Shown here: piece after piece, positions 49,780 through 58,238 of the stretch
How the letters are laid out: every line of letters starts with the position of its first letter
Numbering within the stretch: position 1 is the stretch's first letter
From: an uncultured Eubacteriales bacterium
Lineage (GTDB): Bacteria > Bacillota > Clostridia > Oscillospirales > Oscillospiraceae
DNA: 62,771 bases
Reading direction: 5' to 3'
Assembly (NCBI GenBank): GCA_900316205.1
Contig: ONBX01000021.1
Coordinates: 1 to 62,771 of the forward strand
The notes under the pieces: model-generated
Seen by the model: the letters and a program-made list of their open reading frames with translations, nothing else
The model's database searches: none
Told to the model about the DNA's origin: nothing
Program-made: the position numbers and the translations under genes

Positions 49780-50604
49780 ATGAAACGCAATCTGTCCGTA
49801 ATGAAGAATATGGGCTGGGCACTGGCGATCATCCTGTGCCTGCTGGTGCTGTTCGTGGCCCTGATCATCGCGGCGGCGCTGCCGTATTCCGGTCCCATCC
49901 AGCGCGGCGGCGTGCAGCTCAACGAGCTGGACAGCGAGCCGACGGAAGTGGTCCAGCAGAAGGAAGAGATCATTCTCAGCGAGCTGCGCACTCTGCCGGA
50001 GAGCCAGGACGCGGGCCAGGGCTACATCGATGGGCTCACCTTCCTCTGTGACAGCAGCGTCATCGGCCTGCGAGACTATGCGCTCCTGGCTGGCGGCACC
50101 GCCACCACCCAGGTCTGGGGCAGCACCGCGGGGAATATCCCGGCCAACAGCTTTGCCGACTGCCGCATCCGTTATCAGGCGGAGATGGTGGAGATCAGCC
50201 CCGCCGAGGCGGCAGCCAAGGCGCAGCCCTCCCGACTGGTGGTCGTTCTGGGCTCCGACGGCTTGGACAGCGTGGATGAGGACACCTTTGTGGAGGGCTA
50301 TGTGAGCCTGCTGAAGAGCATTCGGGAGGCAAGTCCCAACACCGTTATCATCGTCTGCTCCATGAGCTCGGTCACCACCAGCTATAACGGCGTGGATGGA
50401 GTGAACGCCAACACCATCCGCACAGTGAACGAGTGGATCAAGACCGTGTGCATGCGCACCGGGGTCTACTACTGCGACACGGCTGACGCGGTGAACGACC
50501 GGGCGGGCTGGCTGGACGGGGACTACGCCGCGGTGAACGGCAGAGCCCTGAACACCGCCGGCATCCAGAAGTTCCTGGAGTATCTCAGGACCCACGCGGT
50601 GTAA
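49780..50604 (+). CDS. Membrane-anchored SGNH/GDSL-like protein, degenerate catalytic motifs
   Basis: A 274-residue protein with an N-terminal membrane anchor (ALAIILCLLVLFVALIIAAAL) and an extracellular domain resembling SGNH hydrolases. The GDS block reads FLCDSSVIGLRDY near residue 88. Block III is replaced by VVVLGSDGLDSVDED, and the C-terminal DxxH block reads YAAVNGRALNTAGIQKF, lacking the Asp-His pair. Activity as an esterase is therefore doubtful. ATG 49780 has GGTGAT 3 nt upstream and is preferred over the ATG at 49768. Confidence 0.7.
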   Translation: MKRNLSVMKNMGWALAIILCLLVLFVALIIAAALPYSGPIQRGGVQLNELDSEPTEVVQQKEEIILSELRTLPESQDAGQGYIDGLTFLCDSSVIGLRDYALLAGGTATTQVWGSTAGNIPANSFADCRIRYQAEMVEISPAEAAAKAQPSRLVVVLGSDGLDSVDEDTFVEGYVSLLKSIREASPNTVIIVCSMSSVTTSYNGVDGVNANTIRTVNEWIKTVCMRTGVYYCDTADAVNDRAGWLDGDYAAVNGRALNTAGIQKFLEYLRTHAV

Positions 50605-50620
50605 GAGAAATACGTATGAT

Positions 50621-50648
50621 AAACGCCCGGCCATTGGCCGGGCGTTTT
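50621..50648 (+). terminator. Rho-independent terminator
   Basis: AAACGCCCGGCCA with its complement (50621-50647), ending in TTTT. Confidence 0.85.
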
Positions 50649-50668
50649 AGTTTTCTGTATGAATCACG

Positions 50669-50981
50669 AAAAACTCCCGACAAAAAGGGCGTGCAAATTA
50701 GGGAGACGATAGGTTTTGCGCGGCCCTTTTCTGCCCATCCATCATAGAAAAATCCGGAAATACAGCAAGTATTCCCGGTTTTTTCTATTTCGTCTGGACG
50801 AAAAATACCTCGCGCAAAACTGCTTCGCACCGCAGACAGAGAGATTTTTGTGTCAAGCGAGGCACCTGGCGCAGGAATACTGGATATGTATTCCGAGCAC
50901 AGGCAACGATGCTTGGCGCGAAAAGATCCTGTTTGCGGCTGTCGTATCCCTAACTTGCACGCCCTAAAGTCGGGAGTTTTT
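50669..50981. repeat. 313-bp element with long terminal inverted repeats (MITE or structured RNA)
   Basis: The ends 50669-50710 and 50941-50981 are reverse complements over about 41 nt with few mismatches: AAAAACTCCCGAC matches exactly, then GGGCGTGCAA and TTAGGGA. Inside are further hairpins: 50743-50787 (20-bp imperfect, ending in T6), 50790-50803 (TTCGTCTGGACGAA), 50808-50862 (CCTCGC/GCGAGG) and 50874-50894. A T6 run follows the closing arm (50977-50982). No ORF is convincing. Confidence 0.6.
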
Positions 50982-50987
50982 TGATGG

Positions 50988-53900
50988 TCAGAGCCGGAGA
51001 AAAGCGCTGATCAGCAGCACAGGCAGGGCCCAGAGCAGCAGGAACAGCAGCAGGAAGCCGGCGGAGACAGTGCCTGCGGAGAGGAGTTTCACAAAGACGA
51101 CGATCACACCAAGCACCGCGGCCAGAACGGTCAGCAACAGGTTGATGCGCACCGCCAGATACAGGCTGCGGGCGGTGTCGGCCATGTGCACCAGGGGCCC
51201 CAAACCTTCCCGGCAGACCACCGCGGCGGGCTTGCTGTCGGCGGAGGGCTTGGCCTCGGAGATGGCGAAGCGATCCACATAGGGCGGAAAATCATAGCCG
51301 TCGGTGGCGACCTCAAAGCAGTCGGACAGCATTTCAGGCGTCACCAGAAAGTCCCGGATGGCGAAGATGGGGTGGCGATTGGAGCGGATCAGACCCACCA
51401 GTGCCTTGCGCACCTGAGGCTGACCTTCGTACTTCATGTTGAAGATACCGCAGAGAATGCCGTCCACCGCCAGGAGAACCGTGGTCTTGCCCACCAGACG
51501 GTAGGGTACGCGGACGTTCATGAGACGCATCAGGTCCAGCCCGCCGCAGAGGATCACGCTGCCGTCGATGACGCCCTTCATGCCGCCGCCGGAGAGGTTC
51601 TCAAAGCCCTCCACTCGCCGCATGGAGCAGTTGTTCTTTTCCATCAGCTGGGAGAAGCAGGGAGCCAGGTCTGAGCCGGAGGCGCAGATCATGGTGCCGG
51701 CGTAGGAGATGATGGTTTCCGGCTGCACTTCCGCAAAAATACGCACGGTGTCGATCTCCACGCTGCCCTCGGGGAAGAGATCCCGGTCGGTGACGATCAG
51801 GTTGTCGCTGCTGCCGATATCGCTGATGCCGGACCAGCCGGCAATAGCGGCGCCGCTGTGGAAGATACGGAGAGAGCCGAAAAGGAAGGGAAGGGCGAAG
51901 CAGAGCAGCGCCATCATGGGCACCGCGGGGCACAAGATCGCCGTAAAGATGTACAGAAATTCGGGGAAGGCGTGTTTGGCAATGGCAACCACCAGGGACA
52001 TCAGCAGTGCCAGGATGGCAAGAACGGGAGAGAGACGGTTGAAGGTGGTCTCATCGGGAGCGGCTTCTTCTGTCCTGCGGACAAAGCCCTTGGGCGGACG
52101 CATGGACTTGAGCAGGGTCAGCCCGCTGCCCTTCACATCCGGCTCCGCGGTAACGGCATAGCAGCGCTTGCCGATGGCAGGCACACGCAGCGCCTTGCGC
52201 AGGCCTCTGGCACTGGCCAGAGAGGACATCAGCACGCCCAGAAAGGACAGACTGGAGATCAGGCAGAGAGGCATATGGGGCGTACCCATGAAGCCGATGC
52301 AGACAGAAAGAGCATCCAGGCTTGTGAGAATACAGCCGAGCACCGCCAATGAGTCTGCTCCGAAGCGGCCCCGGGCCAGATTCACAAGCGAGCCGGTGAC
52401 CACATCCAGACCCAGCAGCAGGATCGTGAGCTGGATGGCCAGGGACAGACCGGAGGCTACCTGCACGGTGCGCAGCGCCCCGGAGACCGGCAGACCCAGC
52501 GTGATCCAGGCCAGAACGGCCAGCAGCACCAGACCGATGCGCACCCGCATGCGGAGGCTGGTGACGAAGGAGCCGTAGTACTTGGAGGCAGTGGCGGGGG
52601 AGACCTCAGGCCCCAGATCCTCACTCTCATCCTCCATGGTGGAGGCGGTGCCGGTCCGGCTGCGTCTGGCGCCGAAGAGACGGACCAGCAGACTGGAGGC
52701 CATGCCGGAGAGGTATTGGCCAAAGGTGGGGAAGGCGTTGGGGTCGTCTCCGTCTTCCTCGTCATAATCCCGATCTGGGGCGTATTCCGGCCTGAGTCGG
52801 TCATCATAGCCCTCGGTATGTTCAGGCGCTTCCGTCTCGGCGGGAGGCGCCTTCTTTGCGCTTCTGCGGAACAGACTCTTTTTCTCCAGAGGCTTTTCCG
52901 GAAGCTCCTCCTCGCCTGCTACCCAATGGAAGCCCACATTGCCGCTGGGCTTGGGGGGAACATAGCTCTCGTCCGCGCTCAGATCCAGCTCCTTGCCATC
53001 GAAGACCATGGTGCTCTTCCGCTCCCCTGTGAGGTTGAAGCGGGGATCGATCTCCTCGGAAGGAATGACGTAGCTGCGGGCGGGCTTGGGACGGGTGAGC
53101 TCGCTGCCCTCCTTTCGGGAGGGCTCCACCGCGGCTGCGGGCTGGGGAGGCGCGGGATCCTGGCCGAGAAGACGGCGCAGGCTCTCGCTCCAGTCCGCGG
53201 CGGTGAGGTCAGGAACGGTTCCGGCCTCTTCCGCAGGCGGCGCGGGCTGCGGCTCGGAAACGGGAGCTTCCGCCGCCGGTCGGCGGAGACCGCCCTGGGG
53301 CTTGCCTCCCTCGCCGCGGGAGGAAAAGCTGTCACCCCGCATCTGCTGCAGGATGTCCCGGGCTTCCTCCTCCATGCGGGAGACTCTGCCGCTTCCGCCG
53401 GCTCTGGGTGAGGCGGAAGGCGCGGCAGGGGAGGCAGCCGCCGCTCTGCGAGCGGGTTCGGCCTTCCGCTCCTCGCCGATGGCATCGGCCACGGCAGGAA
53501 TGGCAGCAAGTATATCGTTGTATTCAGCTAAAATATCATCTACGGACATGGCGGAGAATTCAACATCCTCATCTATAATCTCTCTTCGCCGAGTGGAAGG
53601 GGAGGGGCTTGCGTCTCTGGAAGAAGGCGGAGCCGGTTGGGGAGAAACCGAAGGCTTTTCTTTCTTTTCGGGAAAGGCTTTCTCACGCCGCTCGCGGCGG
53701 AGGAAGCCGAAGGTCTCGGCGGCTTCGGAGGGCGACAGAGGAGCGGGCGGGGCAGCTTCGGGAGCTGGGGCCGCCTCTGCTGTGGGAGCCGGCTCCTTTC
53801 GGTTCCGTTCCGAGCCCCGTTTCTGACGGGTGGGACGGGAGGCGTCGGAGGAAGCGCTTGCCTTACCGGAGGCGGGACGGGAGCGCTGCTCCTTTTCCCT

Positions 53901-55046
53901 GCGCCGGGGAGCGGTCTCAGCGGCCGAGGGGGCCGCGCCGGTAGGGGGGAGAGAGGAAGCCTCCTCCCTTATGCGGGCGGCTTCCCGGCGGGAACGCGGC
54001 GCGTCGGCACGGGGAGCGGGCTGCTCCGCGGGCTCCGTGTATTCCGCCCAGAACTCCGACAAAATGTCGTTTACGGACATGTTGAGAACATCGGGATCGG
54101 CCTTCGGCTCTTCCTTGGGCCGGGAACGCGGTGTTGGGGCGGCAGCCTCCTCCTCAGGGAAGAGACGCTTGGCGGGTGCCTCGACATAGGAGGCTTCCTC
54201 TTCCGGTTCCGTGGCTGGCTTTGCCTTCTTGGCGGAAGCAGAGCGCTTTTTGCCCAGACTGCCCAGAAAATCCTGAATGCCGTTGCGCTTGCCGCCGGCT
54301 TTTGCCTTTTCGGAGAAGAAAGACCGGGACTCCTCCGCGGGGGCGGGAGCCTCCTGCCGCCGTCTGCGGCGGGGGAGAGGCTCGGGCTCTACGGGTGCGG
54401 TGCTCTCTTCCAGACCGCCCCAGTATTCTGCAAGGATGGCGTCCACCGAAAGACCGGTGAGTTCTTCCTCCGGAATGTGGACTTCCACCTCCGGCGCGGC
54501 GGGGCGAACAGGCGCGGACACCGCGGACCGCACCGGTTCCGGGGCGGGGGCGTCCTCTTCCTCCGCAATGCGCACAGGCTCTTCCTTTTTGCCCCAGAGC
54601 AGCTCGTCGAAGCTGGGGAGCTCCTCCTGGGGGACATGCTCCCTGGAGGAACGGGGTTTCGTTTCGGAACGGAGGCGGGAAAGAAAGCCGCTAGCCAGAC
54701 TTTTCAGATCGGGGCGGGCTTTTTCGGAGGGAGAAGGCGATTCCGCCTCGGCCACCGGCAGATCGGAACGCTCGTTCTCCGGAACAGGAGCTTCCTTATC
54801 CCAGCGGGAGCTGAGACGCTCCTGGGAGGCAGCACGATCCCGACGGGGTTCATAGATGCGCACGCTTTCCTCCTGCTCCTCAGAAGCGCGCAAAGCGTCC
54901 AGAGACGCGCGGGAAAGGCGGCGCCCGGAAGAGACCGACCGGGCTTCCTCCTGCTGCAGCTCATCCTGATACTCCGAGAGAATATCGCTTACACGGTAAT
55001 CCCGGGACTCCATATTCTGTTCTTCATCCGAAGAAAAGCGACTCAT
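50988..55046 (-). CDS. Giant pseudo-P-type ATPase with disordered, motif-repeat N-terminal half
   Basis: A 1352-residue protein. Residues 1 to about 820 are low-complexity, rich in Pro, Glu, Ala, Arg and Ser. They contain four copies of a motif: VSDILSEYQ (residue 19), LSVDAILAEYW (about 198), MSVNDILSEFW (about 322) and MSVDDILAEYN (about 501). The C-terminal part (about 830-1352) has six to eight membrane helices and a heavy-metal P-type ATPase layout. Its motifs are degenerate: ILCPAVPM for CPC, VTDRDLFPEGS for DKTGT, no TGE loop, and no TGD or GDGxND. Transport activity is therefore unlikely; a scaffold or sensor role is inferred. It lies 51 nt after rlmB on the same strand. Confidence 0.8.
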   Translation of the reverse strand: MSRFSSDEEQNMESRDYRVSDILSEYQDELQQEEARSVSSGRRLSRASLDALRASEEQEESVRIYEPRRDRAASQERLSSRWDKEAPVPENERSDLPVAEAESPSPSEKARPDLKSLASGFLSRLRSETKPRSSREHVPQEELPSFDELLWGKKEEPVRIAEEEDAPAPEPVRSAVSAPVRPAAPEVEVHIPEEELTGLSVDAILAEYWGGLEESTAPVEPEPLPRRRRRQEAPAPAEESRSFFSEKAKAGGKRNGIQDFLGSLGKKRSASAKKAKPATEPEEEASYVEAPAKRLFPEEEAAAPTPRSRPKEEPKADPDVLNMSVNDILSEFWAEYTEPAEQPAPRADAPRSRREAARIREEASSLPPTGAAPSAAETAPRRREKEQRSRPASGKASASSDASRPTRQKRGSERNRKEPAPTAEAAPAPEAAPPAPLSPSEAAETFGFLRRERREKAFPEKKEKPSVSPQPAPPSSRDASPSPSTRRREIIDEDVEFSAMSVDDILAEYNDILAAIPAVADAIGEERKAEPARRAAAASPAAPSASPRAGGSGRVSRMEEEARDILQQMRGDSFSSRGEGGKPQGGLRRPAAEAPVSEPQPAPPAEEAGTVPDLTAADWSESLRRLLGQDPAPPQPAAAVEPSRKEGSELTRPKPARSYVIPSEEIDPRFNLTGERKSTMVFDGKELDLSADESYVPPKPSGNVGFHWVAGEEELPEKPLEKKSLFRRSAKKAPPAETEAPEHTEGYDDRLRPEYAPDRDYDEEDGDDPNAFPTFGQYLSGMASSLLVRLFGARRSRTGTASTMEDESEDLGPEVSPATASKYYGSFVTSLRMRVRIGLVLLAVLAWITLGLPVSGALRTVQVASGLSLAIQLTILLLGLDVVTGSLVNLARGRFGADSLAVLGCILTSLDALSVCIGFMGTPHMPLCLISSLSFLGVLMSSLASARGLRKALRVPAIGKRCYAVTAEPDVKGSGLTLLKSMRPPKGFVRRTEEAAPDETTFNRLSPVLAILALLMSLVVAIAKHAFPEFLYIFTAILCPAVPMMALLCFALPFLFGSLRIFHSGAAIAGWSGISDIGSSDNLIVTDRDLFPEGSVEIDTVRIFAEVQPETIISYAGTMICASGSDLAPCFSQLMEKNNCSMRRVEGFENLSGGGMKGVIDGSVILCGGLDLMRLMNVRVPYRLVGKTTVLLAVDGILCGIFNMKYEGQPQVRKALVGLIRSNRHPIFAIRDFLVTPEMLSDCFEVATDGYDFPPYVDRFAISEAKPSADSKPAAVVCREGLGPLVHMADTARSLYLAVRINLLLTVLAAVLGVIVVFVKLLSAGTVSAGFLLLFLLLWALPVLLISAFLRL

Positions 55047-55097
55047 TTTTCAACCCCTGCTTCCATGATGCGGTATGCGTTGGCCGATGAAAACAGC

Positions 55098-55853
55098 TTA
55101 CAAACTGCGCTGGCGAAGGATCTCGTACATGGTGATGGCGGCGGCTGCGCTGGCGTTGAGGGAACTGACCCGGCCCTTCATGGGCAGGCTCACGATGAAA
55201 TCGCAGCACTCCCGCACCAGACGGCCCATGCCGTCTCCCTCAGAGCCGATGACCAGAGCAAGGGGACCGGAAAAGTCCGTGTGCCACAGGTCGCTCTGCC
55301 CGTCGGCGGCGGTGCCGTAGACCCAGACGCCCCGTTCCTTCAGCTCCTTGAGCGCGGCGGGGATGTTGGGGACTCTGGCAACGGCCATATGCTCGGCAGC
55401 GCCGGCGCTGGCCTTGTCCACCACGGCGGTGAGCCCCGCGCTGCGGCGCTTGGGGATGATGACGCCGTGAGCGCCGGCACATTCGGCGGAACGGATGATG
55501 GCGCCTAAGTTGTGCCCGTCACTGATCTCGTCACAGACGATCAGGAAGGGAGCTTCGTCCCGCTCTTCGGCAATGGCGAAGAGATCCTCCACCGAGCAGT
55601 AATCCCGCACGGCCACCAGTGCGATGACACCCTGATGGGCATGGGTCCTGGACATGAAGTCCAGCTTGCGCCGGTCACATTCCACCACGACGATGCCCTT
55701 GTCCCGGGCGGTGGAGGCGATGTGACCCAGGGTCCTGTCCACCTCGCCCTTGCTGATATAGAGCTTGTCCATGGCGCGGCCGGCCCGCAGGGCCTCCATA
55801 ACGGCGTTGCGGCCCTCAATGATCTCGTTCTGAATCCCAGTTTCCTTCTCCAT
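55098..55853 (-). CDS. rlmB: 23S rRNA 2'-O-ribose methyltransferase RlmB/TrmH family
   Basis: A 251-residue SPOUT methyltransferase. The N-terminal substrate-binding domain starts NEIIEGRNAVMEALRAGRAMDK. The knotted catalytic domain has motif 1 DGHNLGAIIRSAECAGAHGVI near residue 114, motif 2 ALVIGSEGDGMG near residue 203, and motif 3 SLPMKGRVSSLNASAAAAI near residue 225. It methylates a guanosine in 23S rRNA (G2251 in E. coli). ATG 55853 is supported by GGAG upstream. It precedes the pseudo-P-type-ATPase gene in the same transcript. Confidence 0.92.
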   Translation of the reverse strand: MEKETGIQNEIIEGRNAVMEALRAGRAMDKLYISKGEVDRTLGHIASTARDKGIVVVECDRRKLDFMSRTHAHQGVIALVAVRDYCSVEDLFAIAEERDEAPFLIVCDEISDGHNLGAIIRSAECAGAHGVIIPKRRSAGLTAVVDKASAGAAEHMAVARVPNIPAALKELKERGVWVYGTAADGQSDLWHTDFSGPLALVIGSEGDGMGRLVRECCDFIVSLPMKGRVSSLNASAAAAITMYEILRQRSL

Positions 55854-56022
55854 TGCATACGACTCCAAGTTATAATTTTACTGATAAAGCATACCACAGC
55901 TAATGCTAAAAAGGAAGCATAAGATTGCAAATTTACAAAATTTTATAGACTTTGCCTGCGCGGCAGAGTATGATATCGGCGTGGATCAAGATCCCGATTC
56001 TTCAGAAAAGAAAGGTGGTTCC

Positions 56023-56868
56023 ATGAAAGACCCCATGCGATCTGTGGAGCGCTTTGCCTATAATCATCCCCGCTTCGGTATTCCCAACCTGATGCGTTAC
56101 ATCGTGGGCGGAAACGTGCTGTTCTGGCTGGCGGGGGTGTTGCTGCGCAACTATACGCTGCTGAGCTATATCACCTTTGATGCCGCGGCCATCCTTCACG
56201 GCCAGGTCTGGCGCCTCGTCACCTTCATGTTTTATCCCATCAGCGGCAGCATGCTGTTCGCACTTCTGTCCTTCTATTTCTATTACTGGATGGGGAGCAC
56301 GCTGGAGCAGTATTGGGGTACGCCGCAGTTCAACATTTTTATGCTGCTGGGCTGGTTCTTCACGGTGGTTTTCGGCTTTGCGGTGTACTTCATCACAGGA
56401 CACAGTCCCCAGATCACCGGCACCTATCTTTACTACTCCCTGTTTTTCTCCTATGCCACACTGTTCCCGGAGATGCAGGTGATGCTCTTCATGCTGATCC
56501 CGGTGAAAATGAAATGGCTTGCCATCGTGGACGCGCTGTTCTTCGCCTATGCGGTGGTGAGCGGCTTTGCCTGGTTCCCGGAGAACCTGCTGCCACTGGT
56601 GGCGCTGCTCAACTACTTCATTTTCTTCGGCGGCGAGCTTTGGAACCGCCGCCCGAGGAAGGCCAGCGCCGCCACGGTGAACTTCCGGCGTGAGAGCGCG
56701 CGGATCCGCAGGGAACAGAGAGGGGAGCTTTACAAGCACAAATGCTCCGTCTGCGGGCGGACGGACGTGTCCAACCCGGAACTGGAGTTTCGCTACTGCT
56801 CCCGCTGCGCCGGCTATCACTGCTTCTGCCAGGACCACATCGACAATCACATCCATTTTACGGAGTGA
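56023..56868 (+). CDS. Rhomboid-like membrane protein with C-terminal zinc finger, catalytic motif absent
   Basis: A 281-residue protein. Six membrane helices resemble a rhomboid fold (ITFDAAAILHGQVWRLVTFMF, FYFYYWMGSTLEQYWGTPQF), but the catalytic GxSG is absent; the equivalent region reads ITGTYLYYSLFFSYA. A basic linker leads to a Cys/His cluster, HKCSVCGRTDVSN, then YCSRCAGYHCFCQDHIDNHI, which could bind two zinc ions. It is an inactive rhomboid relative or a derlin-like scaffold, an inference. ATG 56023 has AAAGGTGG. It stands alone, before a tRNA promoter. Confidence 0.75.
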   Translation: MKDPMRSVERFAYNHPRFGIPNLMRYIVGGNVLFWLAGVLLRNYTLLSYITFDAAAILHGQVWRLVTFMFYPISGSMLFALLSFYFYYWMGSTLEQYWGTPQFNIFMLLGWFFTVVFGFAVYFITGHSPQITGTYLYYSLFFSYATLFPEMQVMLFMLIPVKMKWLAIVDALFFAYAVVSGFAWFPENLLPLVALLNYFIFFGGELWNRRPRKASAATVNFRRESARIRREQRGELYKHKCSVCGRTDVSNPELEFRYCSRCAGYHCFCQDHIDNHIHFTE

Positions 56869-56921
56869 CCGGACGGCTGGAAAGGGATTCCAAAAAAATC
56901 GAAAAAAAGTAAAAATAATGC

Positions 56922-56950
56922 TTGACCTTGCCGCACGTTTGTGCTACTAT
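56922..56950 (+). promoter_or_regulatory. Promoter of tRNA-Pro
   Basis: TTGACC (56922-56927), 17-nt spacer, TACTAT (56945-56950); an overlapping TATAAT lies at 56948-56953 with longer spacing. It is about 70 nt upstream of the mature tRNA. Confidence 0.6.
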
Positions 56951-57022
56951 AATCGGGCGGCAAGGCCAAGGGGCTTTGCTTTCAGATACAGGAGGGGCTT
57001 GCGAAGCTTCTTCTGAGTAGAC

Positions 57023-57098
57023 CCGGGTGTAGCGCAGATGGTAGCGCGCTTGAATGGGGTTCAAGAGGCCGCTGGTTCAAATCCAGTCACTCGGACCA
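57023..57098 (+). tRNA. tRNA-Pro (anticodon GGG)
   Basis: A 76-nt cloverleaf: acceptor CCGGGTG pairs with CACTCGG (one G-T), D arm GCGC...GCGC, anticodon stem CTTGA/TCAAG with loop ATGGGGT (anticodon GGG), variable AGGCC, T arm GCTGG TTCAAAT CCAGT, discriminator A and encoded CCA. It reads CCC/CCT proline codons. Confidence 0.95.
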
Positions 57099-57099
57099 G

Positions 57100-57135
57100 A
57101 AATCCTCGATTTCGCAAGAAATCGAGGATTTTTCT
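57100..57135 (+). terminator. Rho-independent terminator after tRNA-Pro
   Basis: AAATCCTCGATTT / AAATCGAGGATTT stem (57100-57131) followed by T-rich sequence. Confidence 0.85.
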
Positions 57136-57175
57136 TGTATTTGCTTTTTTTGTTGCTTGGATAAGGTATCAACAA

Positions 57176-57469
57176 ATGGCTGAAAGTAAGCGCTGGAAAG
57201 AGATTGATGCACTGTATACCATGGGCATCATCCTGGTTTTGATCGGACACTCGCACTCATCAGACTGGAGTGCCATTCAAGGAACGGCATGGGAAAAGGG
57301 GATCTATTTTATCTACACTTTTCATATGCCGCTGTTTTACTTCGTTTCCGGATTCCTCTTTCAGAATTCCGGTGCGCTCCTGATCAAAGGCTACAAGCAT
57401 TGGCTTTGTGACAAAGCGGTAAGACTCCTTACACCCTATGTTTGGAGGAATAACCATGGGATTTGGTGA
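57176..57469 (+). pseudogene. Truncated acyltransferase family 3 gene (5' fragment)
   Basis: Encodes the first ~90 residues of an OafA-like membrane acyltransferase (RWKEIDALYTMGIILVLIGH, then FYFVSGFLFQNSG and DKAVRLLTPYV). It then stops in unrelated sequence (WRNNHGIW). Intact relatives have over 300 residues and ten helices, so most of the gene has been deleted. The truncation point falls at the ribosome site of the SGNH hydrolase gene, which it overlaps by 14 nt. Compare the intact family member at 17968-18969. Confidence 0.75.
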
Positions 57470-58139
57470 TTTCATCTCGCATCTGATCCTGAAATATCTT
57501 GTTATCCCCAAAACGCCGAAGGTATTGCCCGGGAAAACACATATCGCCTGCATCGGCGACAGCATCACCTTTGGCGCGGGCGTCAACGGGAAAACGCAGA
57601 TGACCTGGGAGCACTTTCTCAATGAGCTCCTGGGGGAGGAGTATCAGGTCATCAACTATGGCATCAGCGGCAGAACGCTGCAGGAGAAAGGAGACTATCC
57701 CTACAAAAAGGATAAGTTCTATCAGATCTCCCTTCATTGCGGGGCGGAGATCTACCTCATCATGCTTGGAACCAATGACGCAAAGCCCTATAACTGGGAC
57801 AGAGAGCGCTACCGGAGGGAGCTTGCTTCCTTCGTGGAGGAGTATCGCGCGCTGCCCCAGCAGCCCCGGGTGGTGCTGATGACGCCGCCCCGGTGTTATG
57901 ACGATCCGAAGATCGGGAAGGTTGCCTTTGACATCGAAAGAGAGACCATCGACCGGGAGATCGTCCCCATCCTGCGGGAAGAAGCAGAAGGGAAGGGCCT
58001 GCCCGTTGTGGATCTCAATGCCTTTACCCAAGGGCATCCGGACTGGTTTGGGGATGGCGTCCATCCCAACGAGATCGGAAACCGCCAGATCGCCGGATAC
58101 CTGGCCGAGCAGCTCCGCGGCCTGGGCTTTTGCAGATAG
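57456..58139 (+). CDS. SGNH/GDSL hydrolase (esterase/lipase)
   Basis: A 227-residue SGNH hydrolase with all blocks intact: block I ACIGDSITFGAG near residue 36 (Ser nucleophile), block III IMLGTNDAKPYNW near residue 105, and block V FGDGVHPNEIGNR near residue 195 (Asp and His). It probably deacylates surface glycans or lipids. Upstream is a truncated O-acyltransferase, and pairing of such genes is common, so the two may once have worked together. ATG 57456 has GGAGGAA. Confidence 0.88.
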   Translation: MGFGDFISHLILKYLVIPKTPKVLPGKTHIACIGDSITFGAGVNGKTQMTWEHFLNELLGEEYQVINYGISGRTLQEKGDYPYKKDKFYQISLHCGAEIYLIMLGTNDAKPYNWDRERYRRELASFVEEYRALPQQPRVVLMTPPRCYDDPKIGKVAFDIERETIDREIVPILREEAEGKGLPVVDLNAFTQGHPDWFGDGVHPNEIGNRQIAGYLAEQLRGLGFCR

Positions 58140-58174
58140 GCAGGTTAGGCGCGGCCTTAAAGAACAGTTGCTTC

Positions 58175-58203
58175 TTGCAAAGGAAAGAGAAATGCGATAT
58201 AAA
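58175..58203 (+). promoter_or_regulatory. Sigma-A promoter of the phosphatase-like gene
   Basis: TTGCAA (58175-58180), 17-nt spacer, TATAAA (58198-58203), 36 nt before the ATG. Confidence 0.65.
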
Positions 58204-58238
58204 GTATCATGCTATTTCTGATAGAGGAGAATTGGAAA

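Noticed and set aside
50716-50967. An 83-codon frame inside the inverted-repeat element
   Set aside because: It has no ribosome site and its sequence follows the hairpins; the structure explains the DNA better than coding does.
57023-57469. Integrated element at tRNA-Pro
   Set aside because: No integrase, no second copy of the tRNA end, and the following genes look chromosomal; only a deletion scar is supported.
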